Below are positions 49,542 through 59,109 of a stretch of 64,000 nucleotides of DNA, piece by piece. Source of the DNA: Clostridium bowmanii (GTDB lineage Bacteria; Bacillota; Clostridia; Clostridiales; Clostridiaceae); contig NZ_JAHLDL010000006.1 in assembly GCF_018861315.1 (NCBI RefSeq), forward strand, positions 62,001 to 126,000, read 5' to 3'. Below the pieces are notes generated by a model, which was given only the letters and a program-made list of their open reading frames with translations, had not been told where the DNA came from and searched no databases. Position 1 is the stretch's first letter, and each line of letters opens with the position of its first letter. A program made the translations under genes and the position numbers.

Positions 49542-52500
49542 TTATACTTTCTCTACAGCTAAATCTAAATCTTCACCATTTATCTTAACTGCGTTGTATT
49601 CTCTTTTATCATTGTACACAACTTCTACAGAAAGTGTATCTCGTTTGATTTGATCCTCAAATTTTACAATTACATTTTGAAGCATTTCGTTTCCGGAAAC
49701 GTAAAGTCTAATCTTATCAGAGACTTCAAACCCACTTTCTTTTCTCATGTTTTGAATCTTACTTAAGATCTCGCGTACGTTCCCTTCCTCTTTAAGTTCT
49801 TCTGTGATATCAGTATCTAAAACTACTCCCATTTCGCCTTCTCCAGCAAATGCATGACCAACAAGCCCTTGCATGGTAACAAGCAAGTTTTCACTATTTA
49901 ATTCTATTTCTGTTCCATTTACATTTATTGTAACTGCATTGCCCTTATTTATAGTTTGAGCAAGCTCCATTTGGTTCATAGCCCCTATAGCTTTTTTGAT
50001 ACCAGGTATCAATTTACCATATGGTTTACCTAGTACAGGTAAATTTGGTTTTATTTCAAATTTAACATATTTAGAAAGATCAGCTCCTAGTTCTACTTCC
50101 TTAATGTTAAGTTCTTCTTTTACTATGTCTCCATAATATTCAGGAAGAGATCTAAGACTAACTCTCATTTTTGATAGTGGCTGCCTATTCTTTATATTAG
50201 CAGCATTTCTAGCACTTCTTCCTAGTTTAACAGTCTTATATGCCTTATCCATTTCTTCTTCTAAAAGAGCATCCACAAGATCCGCTCTATATTCAGGCCA
50301 AGAACATAAGTGAATACTTTCTGGTGCATTTTTGTCAAAAGGTACCACTAGGTTTTGATATAACTCTTCTGTTACAAAGGGTATAAATGGAGCCGCTATT
50401 TTAGCAAAAGTTGTGATAACTCTATATAATGTCATATAGGCACCTATCTTATCATCTGTAAGGGATTCTACCCAGTATCTAGATCTATTACGTCTTACAT
50501 ACCAATTAGAAAGTTCATCAACAAAAGCTTCAAGGTCAAGCGCTCCTTGAGTTATTCTATAGTTTGTTAAATGCTCATCTGTATTTTTAACTAATGAATT
50601 TAATTTGGACATCATCCATTTGTCCATAATATTCGGCGACACAAAGTTCTCATATTTAGTTGGATCAAAATTATCTATATCAGCATACAAAATGTAGAAT
50701 GAATACACATTCCAAAGTGTACCTATGAACTTTCTTTGTGCCTCAACAACTGCATCTTCATAAAATCTAGATGGTAGCCATGGAGCACTAGCAGTATAAA
50801 AATACCATCTTAGAGCATCCGCTCCTTGATTATCTAGCACTGTAAATGGACTTAACACATTTCCTGTGTGCTTAGACATTTTAAGTCCGTTTTTATCTAA
50901 GACGTGTCCAAGGACTATACAGTTTTCGAATGGGTTTGTATCAAACACAGTAGTAGATATTGCAAGTAATGTATAGAACCAACCTCTTGTTTGATCTACT
51001 GCCTCTGAAATAAATTGAGCTGGGAAGTTTGCTTCAAACATTTCCTTGTTTTCAAATGGATAGTGATGTTGTGCAAATGGCATTGACCCTGAGTCAAACC
51101 AGGCATCTATAACTTCTTCTACCCTAGTCATTGATTTATTACATTTTGGACATTTTAAATGTACCTTATCTATAAATGGCTTATGAAGCTCTATTCCTTC
51201 TGGTACATCAATTCCCTTTTCATTAAGTTCTGATATACTTCCTATCATTTCACGATGACCACAGCTGCATTCCCAGATTGGAAGTGGAGTTCCCCAATAT
51301 CTTGTTCTACTTATACTCCAATCTATAACTCCTTCAAGGAATTTTCCCATTCTTCCTGTTCTTACATTATCTGGCATCCAATTAACTTTATTATTATTTT
51401 CTATAAGTTTATCTCTAACTGAAGACATTTTTACAAACCAACTATCTCTTGGGTAATATAAAAGTGGTGTATCACATCTCCAACAGTGTGGGTAAGAATG
51501 TGTGAATTTTTCTGATTTATATAAGATATTATTTTCTTTTAGATATTCTATTATCTTAGCATCAGCATCTTTAACAAAAATGCCCTTCCATGGAGTAACA
51601 CACTCTATAAACTTACCTTCTACATCAACTAAATTAATGAGTGGTAAATTGTTTTGTTTTCCAAGCATGTTATCGTCCTCACCATAAGCAGGGGCAATGT
51701 GAACTATACCTGTACCATCTGACAGAGTTACAAAGTCTCCATGAACTATATAGAAGGCTTTCTCTTTGGGTGTTTCGAATTTAAACATTTGCTCGTATTC
51801 AAGGCCTAAAAGTGCTTCTCCTTTAAATTCTCGTACTACTTTATAGTCTCCCTCTAACTTTCCTAATAATTCTTTTGAAAGTATTAAAGTTTCATCTTCC
51901 TGCACAACTTCAACATAATCATATTTTCTGTTCACTGCAAGTGCCACGTTACTTGGAAGAGTCCAAGGAGTTGTAGTCCAAACAAGTATAGATTTTTCTT
52001 CGCCTTTTACTTTGAATTTCACATAAACTGAAGTTTCTTTTACATCCTTATATCCTTGAGCTACTTCATGAGAGGATAGAGATGTTCCACATCTCGGGCA
52101 ATACGGCATTATTTTATGACCTTTGTATACTAATTCCTTATCCCACATTTGCTTTAATGCCCACCAAACTGATTCGATATAATCGTTATGGTAAGTTACA
52201 TAAGGATTCTCCATATCAATCCAGTATCCAACTCTCTCAGACATTTCTTTCCACATACTAACGTAGCTAAAAACACTATTCTTACATTCTGTTACAAATT
52301 TTTCTACTCCATATGCTTCTATTCCTGGTTTACCATTGATTCCAAGTCTCTTTTCTACTTCTAGTTCTACTGGTAGTCCATGAGTATCCCAACCTGCTTT
52401 TCTAGGAACTTTGTACCCTTTCATCACCTTATATCTAGGGATTATGTCCTTCATAACTCTTGTTAAAACGTGCCCTATATGTGGCTTGCCATTTGCTGTT

Positions 52501-52643
52501 GGTGGACCATCATAAAAAGTGAAGAACTCTCCTTCCTCATTTAAATCAAAATTCTTTTGAATAATGTCTTTTTCCTTCCAAAGCTTCAGTATATCTTTTT
52601 CTATATCCATAAAGTTTTTTGTAGGATCATTTTTCTTGTACAT
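49542..52643 (-). CDS. ileS: Isoleucyl-tRNA synthetase, long (type 2) form
   Basis: The 1,033-aa class I synthetase has [17 protein letters not shown] with the HIGH motif near residue 55, the editing-domain segment [21 protein letters not shown], and [14 protein letters not shown] near residue 587 (KMSKS variant KMSKH). Zinc-type cysteine pairs [13 protein letters not shown] and LKCPKCNKS are present. The length and motifs match the eukaryote-like IleS2 type, which is often less sensitive to mupirocin. It charges tRNA-Ile. Its leader is a T-box with an AUC specifier. GGAG precedes the ATG. ccpA follows downstream. Confidence 0.96.
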   Translation of the reverse strand: MYKKNDPTKNFMDIEKDILKLWKEKDIIQKNFDLNEEGEFFTFYDGPPTANGKPHIGHVLTRVMKDIIPRYKVMKGYKVPRKAGWDTHGLPVELEVEKRLGINGKPGIEAYGVEKFVTECKNSVFSYVSMWKEMSERVGYWIDMENPYVTYHNDYIESVWWALKQMWDKELVYKGHKIMPYCPRCGTSLSSHEVAQGYKDVKETSVYVKFKVKGEEKSILVWTTTPWTLPSNVALAVNRKYDYVEVVQEDETLILSKELLGKLEGDYKVVREFKGEALLGLEYEQMFKFETPKEKAFYIVHGDFVTLSDGTGIVHIAPAYGEDDNMLGKQNNLPLINLVDVEGKFIECVTPWKGIFVKDADAKIIEYLKENNILYKSEKFTHSYPHCWRCDTPLLYYPRDSWFVKMSSVRDKLIENNNKVNWMPDNVRTGRMGKFLEGVIDWSISRTRYWGTPLPIWECSCGHREMIGSISELNEKGIDVPEGIELHKPFIDKVHLKCPKCNKSMTRVEEVIDAWFDSGSMPFAQHHYPFENKEMFEANFPAQFISEAVDQTRGWFYTLLAISTTVFDTNPFENCIVLGHVLDKNGLKMSKHTGNVLSPFTVLDNQGADALRWYFYTASAPWLPSRFYEDAVVEAQRKFIGTLWNVYSFYILYADIDNFDPTKYENFVSPNIMDKWMMSKLNSLVKNTDEHLTNYRITQGALDLEAFVDELSNWYVRRNRSRYWVESLTDDKIGAYMTLYRVITTFAKIAAPFIPFVTEELYQNLVVPFDKNAPESIHLCSWPEYRADLVDALLEEEMDKAYKTVKLGRSARNAANIKNRQPLSKMRVSLRSLPEYYGDIVKEELNIKEVELGADLSKYVKFEIKPNLPVLGKPYGKLIPGIKKAIGAMNQMELAQTINKGNAVTINVNGTEIELNSENLLVTMQGLVGHAFAGEGEMGVVLDTDITEELKEEGNVREILSKIQNMRKESGFEVSDKIRLYVSGNEMLQNVIVKFEDQIKRDTLSVEVVYNDKREYNAVKINGEDLDLAVEKV

Positions 52644-52789
52644 AATAAAACTCCTTTCCCTATTGCATTTAATAATAGATAATTAAATCTAATTGAATTT
52701 ATGGAACAGTTAATTAAATCATCATCCTTGCAGCTATTTATTACTTTAGCAGCTGTTTATAACCTTCAGCGATGCAATATTTCAAAATA

Positions 52790-53035
52790 TAAAAAAACTC
52801 CACCCTAAATAGGACGAAGTTAAATTCGTTATGCCACCTATACTATAAATATAAATTAAAGTACAATCATACTTTATCCTTTAACGCAGAAATACGGATA
52901 AGCTTACTAAATTTTCAGCTCTCAGCTCCTAGGTGATTTTCTTTAAACCTTCACTATGGGTTCACACCATTCCCCACTCTCTTTAAGTTACTTGCTTAAG
53001 TACTTTTCCTAATCAATGCTTTTTTTAGTCATAAA
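52790..53035 (-). promoter_or_regulatory. T-box riboswitch (Ile) controlling ileS
   Basis: The minus strand shows stem I elements AGAGAGTGGGGAATGGTGTG and ATCACCTAGGAGCTGAGAGC, with an AUC (Ile) specifier at 52935-52937. The antiterminator is UAGG, a 7-nt bulge UGGCAUA, ACGAA, a loop, then UUCGU and CCUA. The competing terminator pairs ACTTCGTCCTA with TAGGGTGGAGT, followed by a T-run at 52792-52798. Uncharged tRNA-Ile should pair with the specifier and stabilise the antiterminator so ileS is transcribed. The bulge reads UGGC rather than the UGGU expected for a tRNA with discriminator A. Confidence 0.88.
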
Positions 53036-53412
53036 TTAATTGAATTAATTTTAACTTCCTTTAATTATATAATAATGAATTTTTATTGTCAATTTCTTTT
53101 TATATTTACTTATATTTACCATGATAAAATCTATATAATAAAGATTGAAACTTATTTTAGCGAACAATTAATCCACTTTTATTGAAATTGTACGTTACTT
53201 CTATGGTTTTATGCCTATAATTATAACTTTCATTGATAAATAAGCATATTTCTATAGGTTTATGTGATATAATATTAGATAAACTTGAATCTTGTAAGAA
53301 TTCACGGTATATACAAACACAGAATACGTTTACACAAATGAATCTTCATTTTAAGTAACTTGCAAAATAGTATCATTATTTTCTAGATAATGATAATTGG
53401 TGACATTTTGTA

Positions 53413-53441
53413 TTGACATACTTTCATTTATATAATAAAAT
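53413..53441 (+). promoter_or_regulatory. Sigma-A promoter of the glutamine synthetase gene
   Basis: TTGACA (53413-53418) and TAAAAT (53436-53441) are separated by 17 bp. It gives a leader of about 155 nt. Confidence 0.7.
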
Positions 53442-53460
53442 TTTCTTATTTATACCATTT

Positions 53461-53573
53461 ATTTATAGAAGAAGATCCTTTCCCTTTCTATAAATACTAG
53501 TATTATTCTAATAAGAATAATACTAATGTTACATTTCTAAAGATATCAACGAAGTCACTTCCGTGGCTTTTAA
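53461..53573 (+). promoter_or_regulatory. Structured leader of the glutamine synthetase gene
   Basis: Three hairpins follow the promoter. The first is atttatagaa/ttctataaat (53461-53470 with 53486-53495). The second is a 12-bp perfect stem, tagtattattct/agaataatacta (53498-53509 with 53514-53525), with loop aata. The third is a small stem, aagtcac/gtggctt, with loop ttcc (53552-53569) and a TTTT tail 25 nt before the Shine-Dalgarno. The last resembles a weak intrinsic terminator, so attenuation is possible. I recognise no known riboswitch. Confidence 0.5.
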
Positions 53574-53604
53574 AAAATATATATTTTAAAGGAGGAAGTT
53601 TATT

Positions 53605-55500
53605 TTGAAAAAATTAATTTATGTAATTGCTAAAGAAAACCATTCCGAAAAAGATATTAAAGAAATTCTGCTTGCCCACTCTGAGGTGAAATTCGTTTCC
53701 CTAGTTGGTATTGACTTAGCTGGAAATGACACAGATGAAAGAATTCCAATAGAAATATTTTTAGATGACATTAGTGGCTTCGCTAAAGGGGCTATTCAAA
53801 CTGATGGTTCATCTGTAGTATTGCCTGGAATCGCAACTTTAAACAATGCTAAAACAGATATGCTTGCAGACTTTGATTGTAATTGGTTCATCGACTACAA
53901 TTATGAAAATATTGACCCTGAAACTAATTTCCCTGTGGGCACATTAAAAATCCCATGTGTATTAATACACAATAGTATTCCAGTGGATTCAAGATCTGTC
54001 TTAAAAAAGTCTGTTGAGTGCTTTAAAACAAATCTTCTTAATCTATTAAAGGAATATCCTTCAGCTTTAGCTTCTTTTGATTTTTCATATGAAGATATTG
54101 ATGAAATGTTACTTACATCTGCTACCGAGTTAGAATTTTGGGTTAAAACACCTAATGATAAGGCTGATATCGAGGAACTATCTACTTCTCAAGTATTAAA
54201 AGAACAATATTGGAGTAAAACTAAAGGAAATGTTAGAACTGCCCTTGAACAAACCCTTTCCCTAATGGCATGTTATGGTTTCGAGCCTGAAATGGGTCAT
54301 AAAGAAGTGGGTGGTGTAAAGGCTCAAATAGGTGAAGATGGTTCTCTAACTCATATTATGGAGCAACTTGAATTAGATTGGAAATATTCTGACGTACTTC
54401 AATCTGCGGATAATGAGCTATTTGTCAGAAATTTAGTAAAAGAAACCTTTAGACGTAATAGTTTAGATGTCACATTTTTAGCTAAACCAGTTCATGATGT
54501 AGCTGGAAGTGGAGAACACACTCACATTGGTATAACTGTAAAGTTAAAAAGTGGTAAAAGGATCAACTTATTTACTTCAACTAAGAAACACTTTTTAAGC
54601 ATTTTTGGTTATGCTTCTGCAATGGGTATACTTAAAAATTATGAAGTAATAAATCCATTTGTTTCTGCAACAAACGATTCTTTAAGAAGACTAAAACCTG
54701 GTTTTGAGGCTCCAGTTTGTATAGTTACTTCTCTTGGTCACAGTGTAGATGTCCCTTCAAGAAATAGATCTATACTACTGGCGCTAATAAGGGACCTTGA
54801 TAATCCTCTTGCTACAAGATTTGAACTAAGATCACCATGTCCACATACTAATACCTACCTAGCACTATCTACCCTATATATGACTATGCTAGATGGGATT
54901 ACGTATGCCATAACCAACAAGAAAAATGAAGATGACCTTTTGAAAGAGTTATCTAAAGCACCAGGTGAAGATAGTGATTATCTAGAAAAATCTAGAGCTT
55001 ACAGAAGTGAGGAAGACGTATTCGAATTCTATACAGATGAACAGCGCAGCGAGTATTTTGGAAAAGCACCAAAAACTATCTACGAAAACCTAGGTACCTT
55101 AGAAGAATATCCAGAAAAACTAGATGTTCTTAAAGTTTCAGGGGTTTTTACTACTAGCATAATAAACAGCTTTAAAATGGCAATAACCACTAGATGGGTT
55201 ACTGAAATAAACAATAGAATTTTAAATGATTATGCAACAGAGATTCGAAAAGCTAAAATGATTCATATTCCTGAAAATGCACTGGATTTGGATTTAGCAA
55301 ATTGGCAGAAAATTAATGACTTAAGACATTCTATTATGAAAGACACTTATTCTAAGACTAGCTTATTTACTAAAATAAAAGAAGCTTCTAAAGTTGAAAA
55401 CTATGACGAACTTTCAGCATTACAAATACAGTTAGATTCAGATATGGAAGAGCTTAGAATGTATTATACCAACTATAAAAAGAATTTGTTAGATATTTAA
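53605..55500 (+). CDS. glnA: Glutamine synthetase, long (about 630-aa) clostridial form
   Basis: The 631-aa protein has glutamine synthetase landmarks: IQTDGSSVVLPG near residue 70, TSATELEFWVKTP near residue 173 (metal-binding Glu), GHKEVGGVKAQIGEDGSLTH, VHDVAGSGEHTHIGI near residue 304 (ATP/metal site) and PSRNRSILLAL. It is longer than the usual 440-aa type I enzyme, with a C-terminal helical extension after about residue 470 (KTIYENLGTLEEYPEKLDVL onward). It ligates ammonia to glutamate. The TTG at 53605 has AGGAGG about 8 nt upstream. It stands alone with its own promoter, leader and terminator. Confidence 0.9.
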   Translation: MKKLIYVIAKENHSEKDIKEILLAHSEVKFVSLVGIDLAGNDTDERIPIEIFLDDISGFAKGAIQTDGSSVVLPGIATLNNAKTDMLADFDCNWFIDYNYENIDPETNFPVGTLKIPCVLIHNSIPVDSRSVLKKSVECFKTNLLNLLKEYPSALASFDFSYEDIDEMLLTSATELEFWVKTPNDKADIEELSTSQVLKEQYWSKTKGNVRTALEQTLSLMACYGFEPEMGHKEVGGVKAQIGEDGSLTHIMEQLELDWKYSDVLQSADNELFVRNLVKETFRRNSLDVTFLAKPVHDVAGSGEHTHIGITVKLKSGKRINLFTSTKKHFLSIFGYASAMGILKNYEVINPFVSATNDSLRRLKPGFEAPVCIVTSLGHSVDVPSRNRSILLALIRDLDNPLATRFELRSPCPHTNTYLALSTLYMTMLDGITYAITNKKNEDDLLKELSKAPGEDSDYLEKSRAYRSEEDVFEFYTDEQRSEYFGKAPKTIYENLGTLEEYPEKLDVLKVSGVFTTSIINSFKMAITTRWVTEINNRILNDYATEIRKAKMIHIPENALDLDLANWQKINDLRHSIMKDTYSKTSLFTKIKEASKVENYDELSALQIQLDSDMEELRMYYTNYKKNLLDI

Positions 55501-55530
55501 TCCCCAAATAATATATTCTCAGACATAAGA

Positions 55531-55566
55531 ACAACCTCTATAGTAAATTATGGAGGTTGTTTTTTA
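55531..55566 (+). terminator. Terminator of the glutamine synthetase gene
   Basis: acaacctctata pairs with tatggaggttgt (12 bp, one G-U on the plus strand), followed by TTTTTTAT, 31 bp past the stop. It may also serve the convergent amidase gene less well. Confidence 0.87.
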
Positions 55567-55577
55567 TAATCATTTTA

Positions 55578-57359
55578 TTAAGGCACTATATTAGTTATTC
55601 CTAAGCTCTTAAGAATACCTGTTGCAATTGCCAAAGCTAATTTGTTTTGATATTCCGGTGTAACTAATAGTTTTTCTTCTACTAGGTTGGAAAGAAATGA
55701 GGTTTCTACCAATATAGCCGTAGTCCCTGAATTTCTTACAACATAAAGACCATCAGTCTTAATTCCCCTGTCTGCCCTTCCAGTTGCTTTAATTAATTCA
55801 GTTTGAACACTTTGAGCTAGCTTTGCTCCAGCGGCACTACCACTAAGGTAGAAGGTCTCTATGCCGCCAACTGTGGGGCTTGTAAAGCTATTGGCATGAA
55901 TACTTACAAAATAATTTGGCTTAGCATCAATCGCAACATCACATTTCTCTTGAAGACTTTGGGTTTTATCAATTTCTCTTGTATATATGGTTTCCACACC
56001 ATTTTTAACTAATATATCGCCTACTTTAAATGAAATGGATAATACTACAATCTTTTCTTGCGTTCCCATTGCTCCTATTGCTCCTGAATCATATCCTCCA
56101 TGACCTGGATCTATTACTACTTTGTAGTTTTTTTTAGCAACATTAATTGTGATTTTAACATTCTTACTATAATTTGCTATAACTCCCTCATAAGTATAAA
56201 CACCTATCTCATTTAGAAAAGCCGAATTATTAGGCCACACTACTTCAACATCTTTTTTTGAGCCATTACTCATAGTAACTCCAACAGTTTTAGGGAAGTT
56301 ATATGTGCTACCCGCTTGTACATTAACCATTATATCTTCCACTGAAGATATTTCAAAAATAGAATCATAGTTGATATCTGTATTATCAAATCCAGCATAA
56401 TTCATCAGCCCATTCGCTATAGACTTTGCAGCATTATTCTGATACTTTTCGCTACTTAATAGTATCTCTTCTGCTGGATTGCTTAAGAATCCTAATTCCA
56501 ACATTATAGCAGGACAGCTTGTCTTTTTTAATATTCCAAAAGTTGCTGTTTCATTTGCTGATTGTATTCCCCTATCTTTAGCATCTGTTGCTTTTATAAG
56601 TTCACTTTGTATTGAACTTGCTAACAATTTGTTGTTATTACTCGCATCAGCTAGGTAATATGTTTCGATACCATTTGCGGTATCTAACGAATACGAATTA
56701 GTATTTATACTTAAAAATACATTTGCGTTCTTAGCTATTGTAGCTTTTACATCATCCTCGCTAAGCTTGTCCCAAGACACCGAATCACTGTTTCTAGTAT
56801 ATACTACATTAAATCCCCTTGTTTTTAGTATGTCTCCTAGTTTTAGTGCTGTACTTAAATTTATATCTTTAGCCTTAGTCCCATTTATACCAGTATTTAA
56901 TGAATAGTACTGAGCTGGGTCAATGCATATAGTGAACTCACTTGGTTTTGTGGGTATACTTGGTTTTACAATTTCAGTTTTAGTACTGAAGTTCATCCTA
57001 ACTTCCTTAGGAAGGGGTTTTCCATCTTCAGATTTAACCTTATTCGTCACTACCAAAGTATATGTTCTATTAGCTTCATAATTTTTTATAGGACTTACTA
57101 TTACATTTTTATTGTTGTTAGCTAACGTTACATTAATAGGTATGTAATTATTATTTTCACCAACCACCGTAATGTTTTCAGTGTTAACAGTAGTGGCGCT
57201 CAATGCTTTGTTAAATCTAACTGTCCAAGGTTTACTAACTACCACATCATTTTTAGGCCCCATATCTTTATACGTACCAGCCTTAACTGTTATTTGCATA
57301 GGCACAAACAATACAAAAGCTAAAATAGCAATTATAAATGTTTTTAATATTTTTTTCAT
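55578..57359 (-). CDS. Secreted protein with one inactive and one active Amidase_3 domain
   Basis: The 593-aa protein has a signal peptide (about 1-27) and a Big_5-like Ig domain at about 30-133 (VVSKPWTVRFNKAL...MNFSTK). The first Amidase_3 domain (about 143-328) is degenerate: ICIDPAQYYS replaces DPGHGG and SINTNSYS replaces SIHANS, although ELGFLSN keeps the Glu. A second Ig-like domain spans about 335-407. The second Amidase_3 domain (about 410-592) is intact with VIDPGHGGYDSGA, SIHANSF and ETSFLSN, so zinc binding and N-acetylmuramoyl-L-alanine amidase activity are expected there only. It likely cleaves wall or cortex peptidoglycan. Confidence 0.92.
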   Translation of the reverse strand: MKKILKTFIIAILAFVLFVPMQITVKAGTYKDMGPKNDVVVSKPWTVRFNKALSATTVNTENITVVGENNNYIPINVTLANNNKNVIVSPIKNYEANRTYTLVVTNKVKSEDGKPLPKEVRMNFSTKTEIVKPSIPTKPSEFTICIDPAQYYSLNTGINGTKAKDINLSTALKLGDILKTRGFNVVYTRNSDSVSWDKLSEDDVKATIAKNANVFLSINTNSYSLDTANGIETYYLADASNNNKLLASSIQSELIKATDAKDRGIQSANETATFGILKKTSCPAIMLELGFLSNPAEEILLSSEKYQNNAAKSIANGLMNYAGFDNTDINYDSIFEISSVEDIMVNVQAGSTYNFPKTVGVTMSNGSKKDVEVVWPNNSAFLNEIGVYTYEGVIANYSKNVKITINVAKKNYKVVIDPGHGGYDSGAIGAMGTQEKIVVLSISFKVGDILVKNGVETIYTREIDKTQSLQEKCDVAIDAKPNYFVSIHANSFTSPTVGGIETFYLSGSAAGAKLAQSVQTELIKATGRADRGIKTDGLYVVRNSGTTAILVETSFLSNLVEEKLLVTPEYQNKLALAIATGILKSLGITNIVP

Positions 57360-57363
57360 ATAG

Positions 57364-57699
57364 CCCCTCCTAAACCATAATATTTTTCGTGATTATTATT
57401 CCATCATTATTTAGATAATTTTGATTAGTATTGTAAAATATGTCATTATTCTTCAGCTAATTATACTACATTTTTATTCTCATCTCTATAGTTTATAAAT
57501 ATTTTATTAAATAATTTGAAAGATTTATTGAATTTTAATATATTAGCTCATACAATAGTATATTACTCTAATAAATGTGTCATAATTAAATGATAATCCC
57601 AAGTATAAAATGTTCCCGCACTATAAAATACGTCCCATTTAGCTATTTGTTTCAATTTAGAACAAGAAGAAAAAATTATTTTTTAAAAGGAGGATTTAT
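57364..57699. other. AT-rich intergenic region between divergent genes
   Basis: No reading frame or RNA family is recognised. A TATAAT near 57456 on the minus strand could be the -10 of the amidase promoter. AAAAGGAGG at 57686-57694 is the Shine-Dalgarno of the metallo-hydrolase gene. Confidence 0.5.
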
Positions 57700-58335
57700 A
57701 TGGAAATAACTTGGCTAGGCCATTCTTGCTTTCTACTTGAAGATTTAAAAGGAAGGACTCTTTTAACAGATCCATTTGACCCTACTATAGGATATGAAAC
57801 GTACAAAGGCAATCCAGATATTGTAACTATAAGTCATCAACATTTTGATCATAACTATACTAAAAATTTAAAAGATGATTGTAAAATTATAGATAAAATT
57901 GGCATGTCCAATATAGATGATATAACTATAAAAGGCATACCTTCTTATCACGACAAAGATAAGGGTGCAAAACGTGGCGATAACATAATATTCACTTTTA
58001 AAATGGATGACTATGCCTTATGTCATTTAGGAGATTTAGGTCACGGTCTTTCAAATGATAATATAGATACTATTGGAAATGTAGATATATTGTTTATTCC
58101 TGTGGGTGGCAATTATACCATAGATGGCAAGGAAGCTTCTGAGGTTACTAAAAAAATACAACCCAAGATAGTTATACCCATGCACTATAAAACTCCACTA
58201 GTATCCTTTCCCTTAGATGGAGTAGAAACATTTCTTATGCATATGAAAAATGCCGTAAAAATAGATAGTAATAAATTAATACTTAATGATGAAATACAGG
58301 AATCAATGGCTGTTAAAATATTAAATTATATTTAA
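57700..58335 (+). CDS. Metallo-beta-lactamase-fold hydrolase, UPF0173 family
   Basis: The 211-aa protein starts MEITWLGHSCFLLEDLKGRT and has TDPFDPTIGYETY, the metal motif SHQHFDHNYT near residue 44 (HxHxDH variant HQHFDH), PSYHDKDKGAKRGDN, LGDLGHGLSND near residue 109 and PMHYKTP near residue 167. This is the UPF0173/YtkL group of small MBL hydrolases with unknown physiological substrate. AGGAGG lies 8 nt before the ATG. It appears monocistronic. Confidence 0.9.
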   Translation: MEITWLGHSCFLLEDLKGRTLLTDPFDPTIGYETYKGNPDIVTISHQHFDHNYTKNLKDDCKIIDKIGMSNIDDITIKGIPSYHDKDKGAKRGDNIIFTFKMDDYALCHLGDLGHGLSNDNIDTIGNVDILFIPVGGNYTIDGKEASEVTKKIQPKIVIPMHYKTPLVSFPLDGVETFLMHMKNAVKIDSNKLILNDEIQESMAVKILNYI

Positions 58336-58342
58336 AAAGAAC

Positions 58343-58463
58343 AAAGTCATATATTGCTAGGAATGCTAATTCACTTCACTAATCAATTCTAAACTTATTT
58401 TCTTAAAATAAATTAAGAATTGCTAAGTTCGTTCAAATAGCATTCTACACAACATATGACTTT
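58343..58463 (-). ncRNA. Candidate structured RNA with nested stems, second element
   Basis: Nested inverted repeats fill the interval: aaagtcatat/atatgacttt (58343-58352 with 58454-58463), gaatgcta/tagcattc (58361-58368 with 58438-58445), caattct/agaattg (58384-58390 with 58416-58422) and an apical ttatttt/aaaataa. Just inside the outer stem, five further positions pair on the minus strand if two G-U pairs are allowed. The sequence is unlike the element at 15174-15281, but the size and nested design are similar. It may only be an elaborate 3' end for the hydrolase gene. Confidence 0.4.
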
Positions 58464-58480
58464 TCAACACAAATAAATAC

Positions 58481-58528
58481 ATATAAGAAATGTCCTCCGT
58501 TTACGCAATCGGAGGACATTTCTTATAT
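58481..58528 (-). terminator. 19-bp perfect hairpin after nrdG
   Basis: Positions 58481-58499 and 58510-58528 are exact reverse complements (core gaaatgtcctccg) with a 10-nt loop. It lies 4 bp beyond the nrdG stop codon. The T-run is weak. Confidence 0.75.
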
Positions 58529-58532
58529 ATAT

Positions 58533-59033
58533 TTATTTACTCCATAGAATGATTTCATTTTCTAAACTACTTTTCTGAACATCAATGATTCTCTGATTCG
58601 AGGAGCCAGTATACTTGCTAGCATCTTCCTTTAATTCTTCATGAAATTCACCATCAATAAGTACATCTATTAAGCTTAGTAGTCTTCGTTTATTACTATC
58701 CTCACTATGTATTATTTCTTCATAGGTATACCCACTATAACACCAAATATTTAATCCTAGAGTCCTTATTTCCTCTGACAATTTTGATAGTGCTAGTGAA
58801 CTTTCAAAAGGCTCCCCTCCTGAAAAAGTCACACCACTTATTATAGGCATATTCTTCACTAATTTTTCCAAAATATCATCTATTGAGGTAGAATCACCAT
58901 AATCAAAATGCTGCATAGCATTATTATGGCAATTTTTACAATTATGACAACATCCAGAAACAAAGATTACAGATCTAAGTCCCGCACCATTAACTAATGA
59001 ATTATCTAAAAACCCGCCTATTTGAAGTTTCAT
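58533..59033 (-). CDS. nrdG: Anaerobic ribonucleotide reductase activating protein
   Basis: The product is about 166 aa, a radical-SAM activase. The motif SGCCHNCKNCHN near residue 27 gives CxxxCxxC for the [4Fe-4S] cluster. GVTFSGGEPFESSLALSKL is near residue 70 and WCYSGYTYEEI near residue 100. It generates the glycyl radical on NrdD using SAM and reduced flavodoxin or similar. AAAGGAG lies 8 nt before the ATG at 59031-59033, so that start is used rather than the upstream in-frame one. It follows nrdD by 76 bp, with a hairpin between them. Confidence 0.95.
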   Translation of the reverse strand: MKLQIGGFLDNSLVNGAGLRSVIFVSGCCHNCKNCHNNAMQHFDYGDSTSIDDILEKLVKNMPIISGVTFSGGEPFESSLALSKLSEEIRTLGLNIWCYSGYTYEEIIHSEDSNKRRLLSLIDVLIDGEFHEELKEDASKYTGSSNQRIIDVQKSSLENEIILWSK

Positions 59034-59069
59034 TAAATACACTCCTTTTATAAAATAAAGCAAATGAAA

Positions 59070-59104
59070 ATCATGAGCAATTGTTTTATATAATTGCTCA
59101 TGAT
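59070..59104 (-). terminator. Hairpin between nrdD and nrdG
   Basis: atcatgagcaatt pairs perfectly with aattgctcatgat (13 bp) around a 9-nt loop, followed on the minus strand by TTTTCATTTG. It may partially terminate or mark a processing site, lowering nrdG relative to nrdD. Confidence 0.6.
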
Positions 59105-59109
59105 CCCAA

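Noticed and set aside
53498-53525. ANTAR-type antiterminator hairpin before glutamine synthetase
   Set aside because: The loop is AATA and lacks the two hexaloops with conserved A and G positions expected for ANTAR targets.
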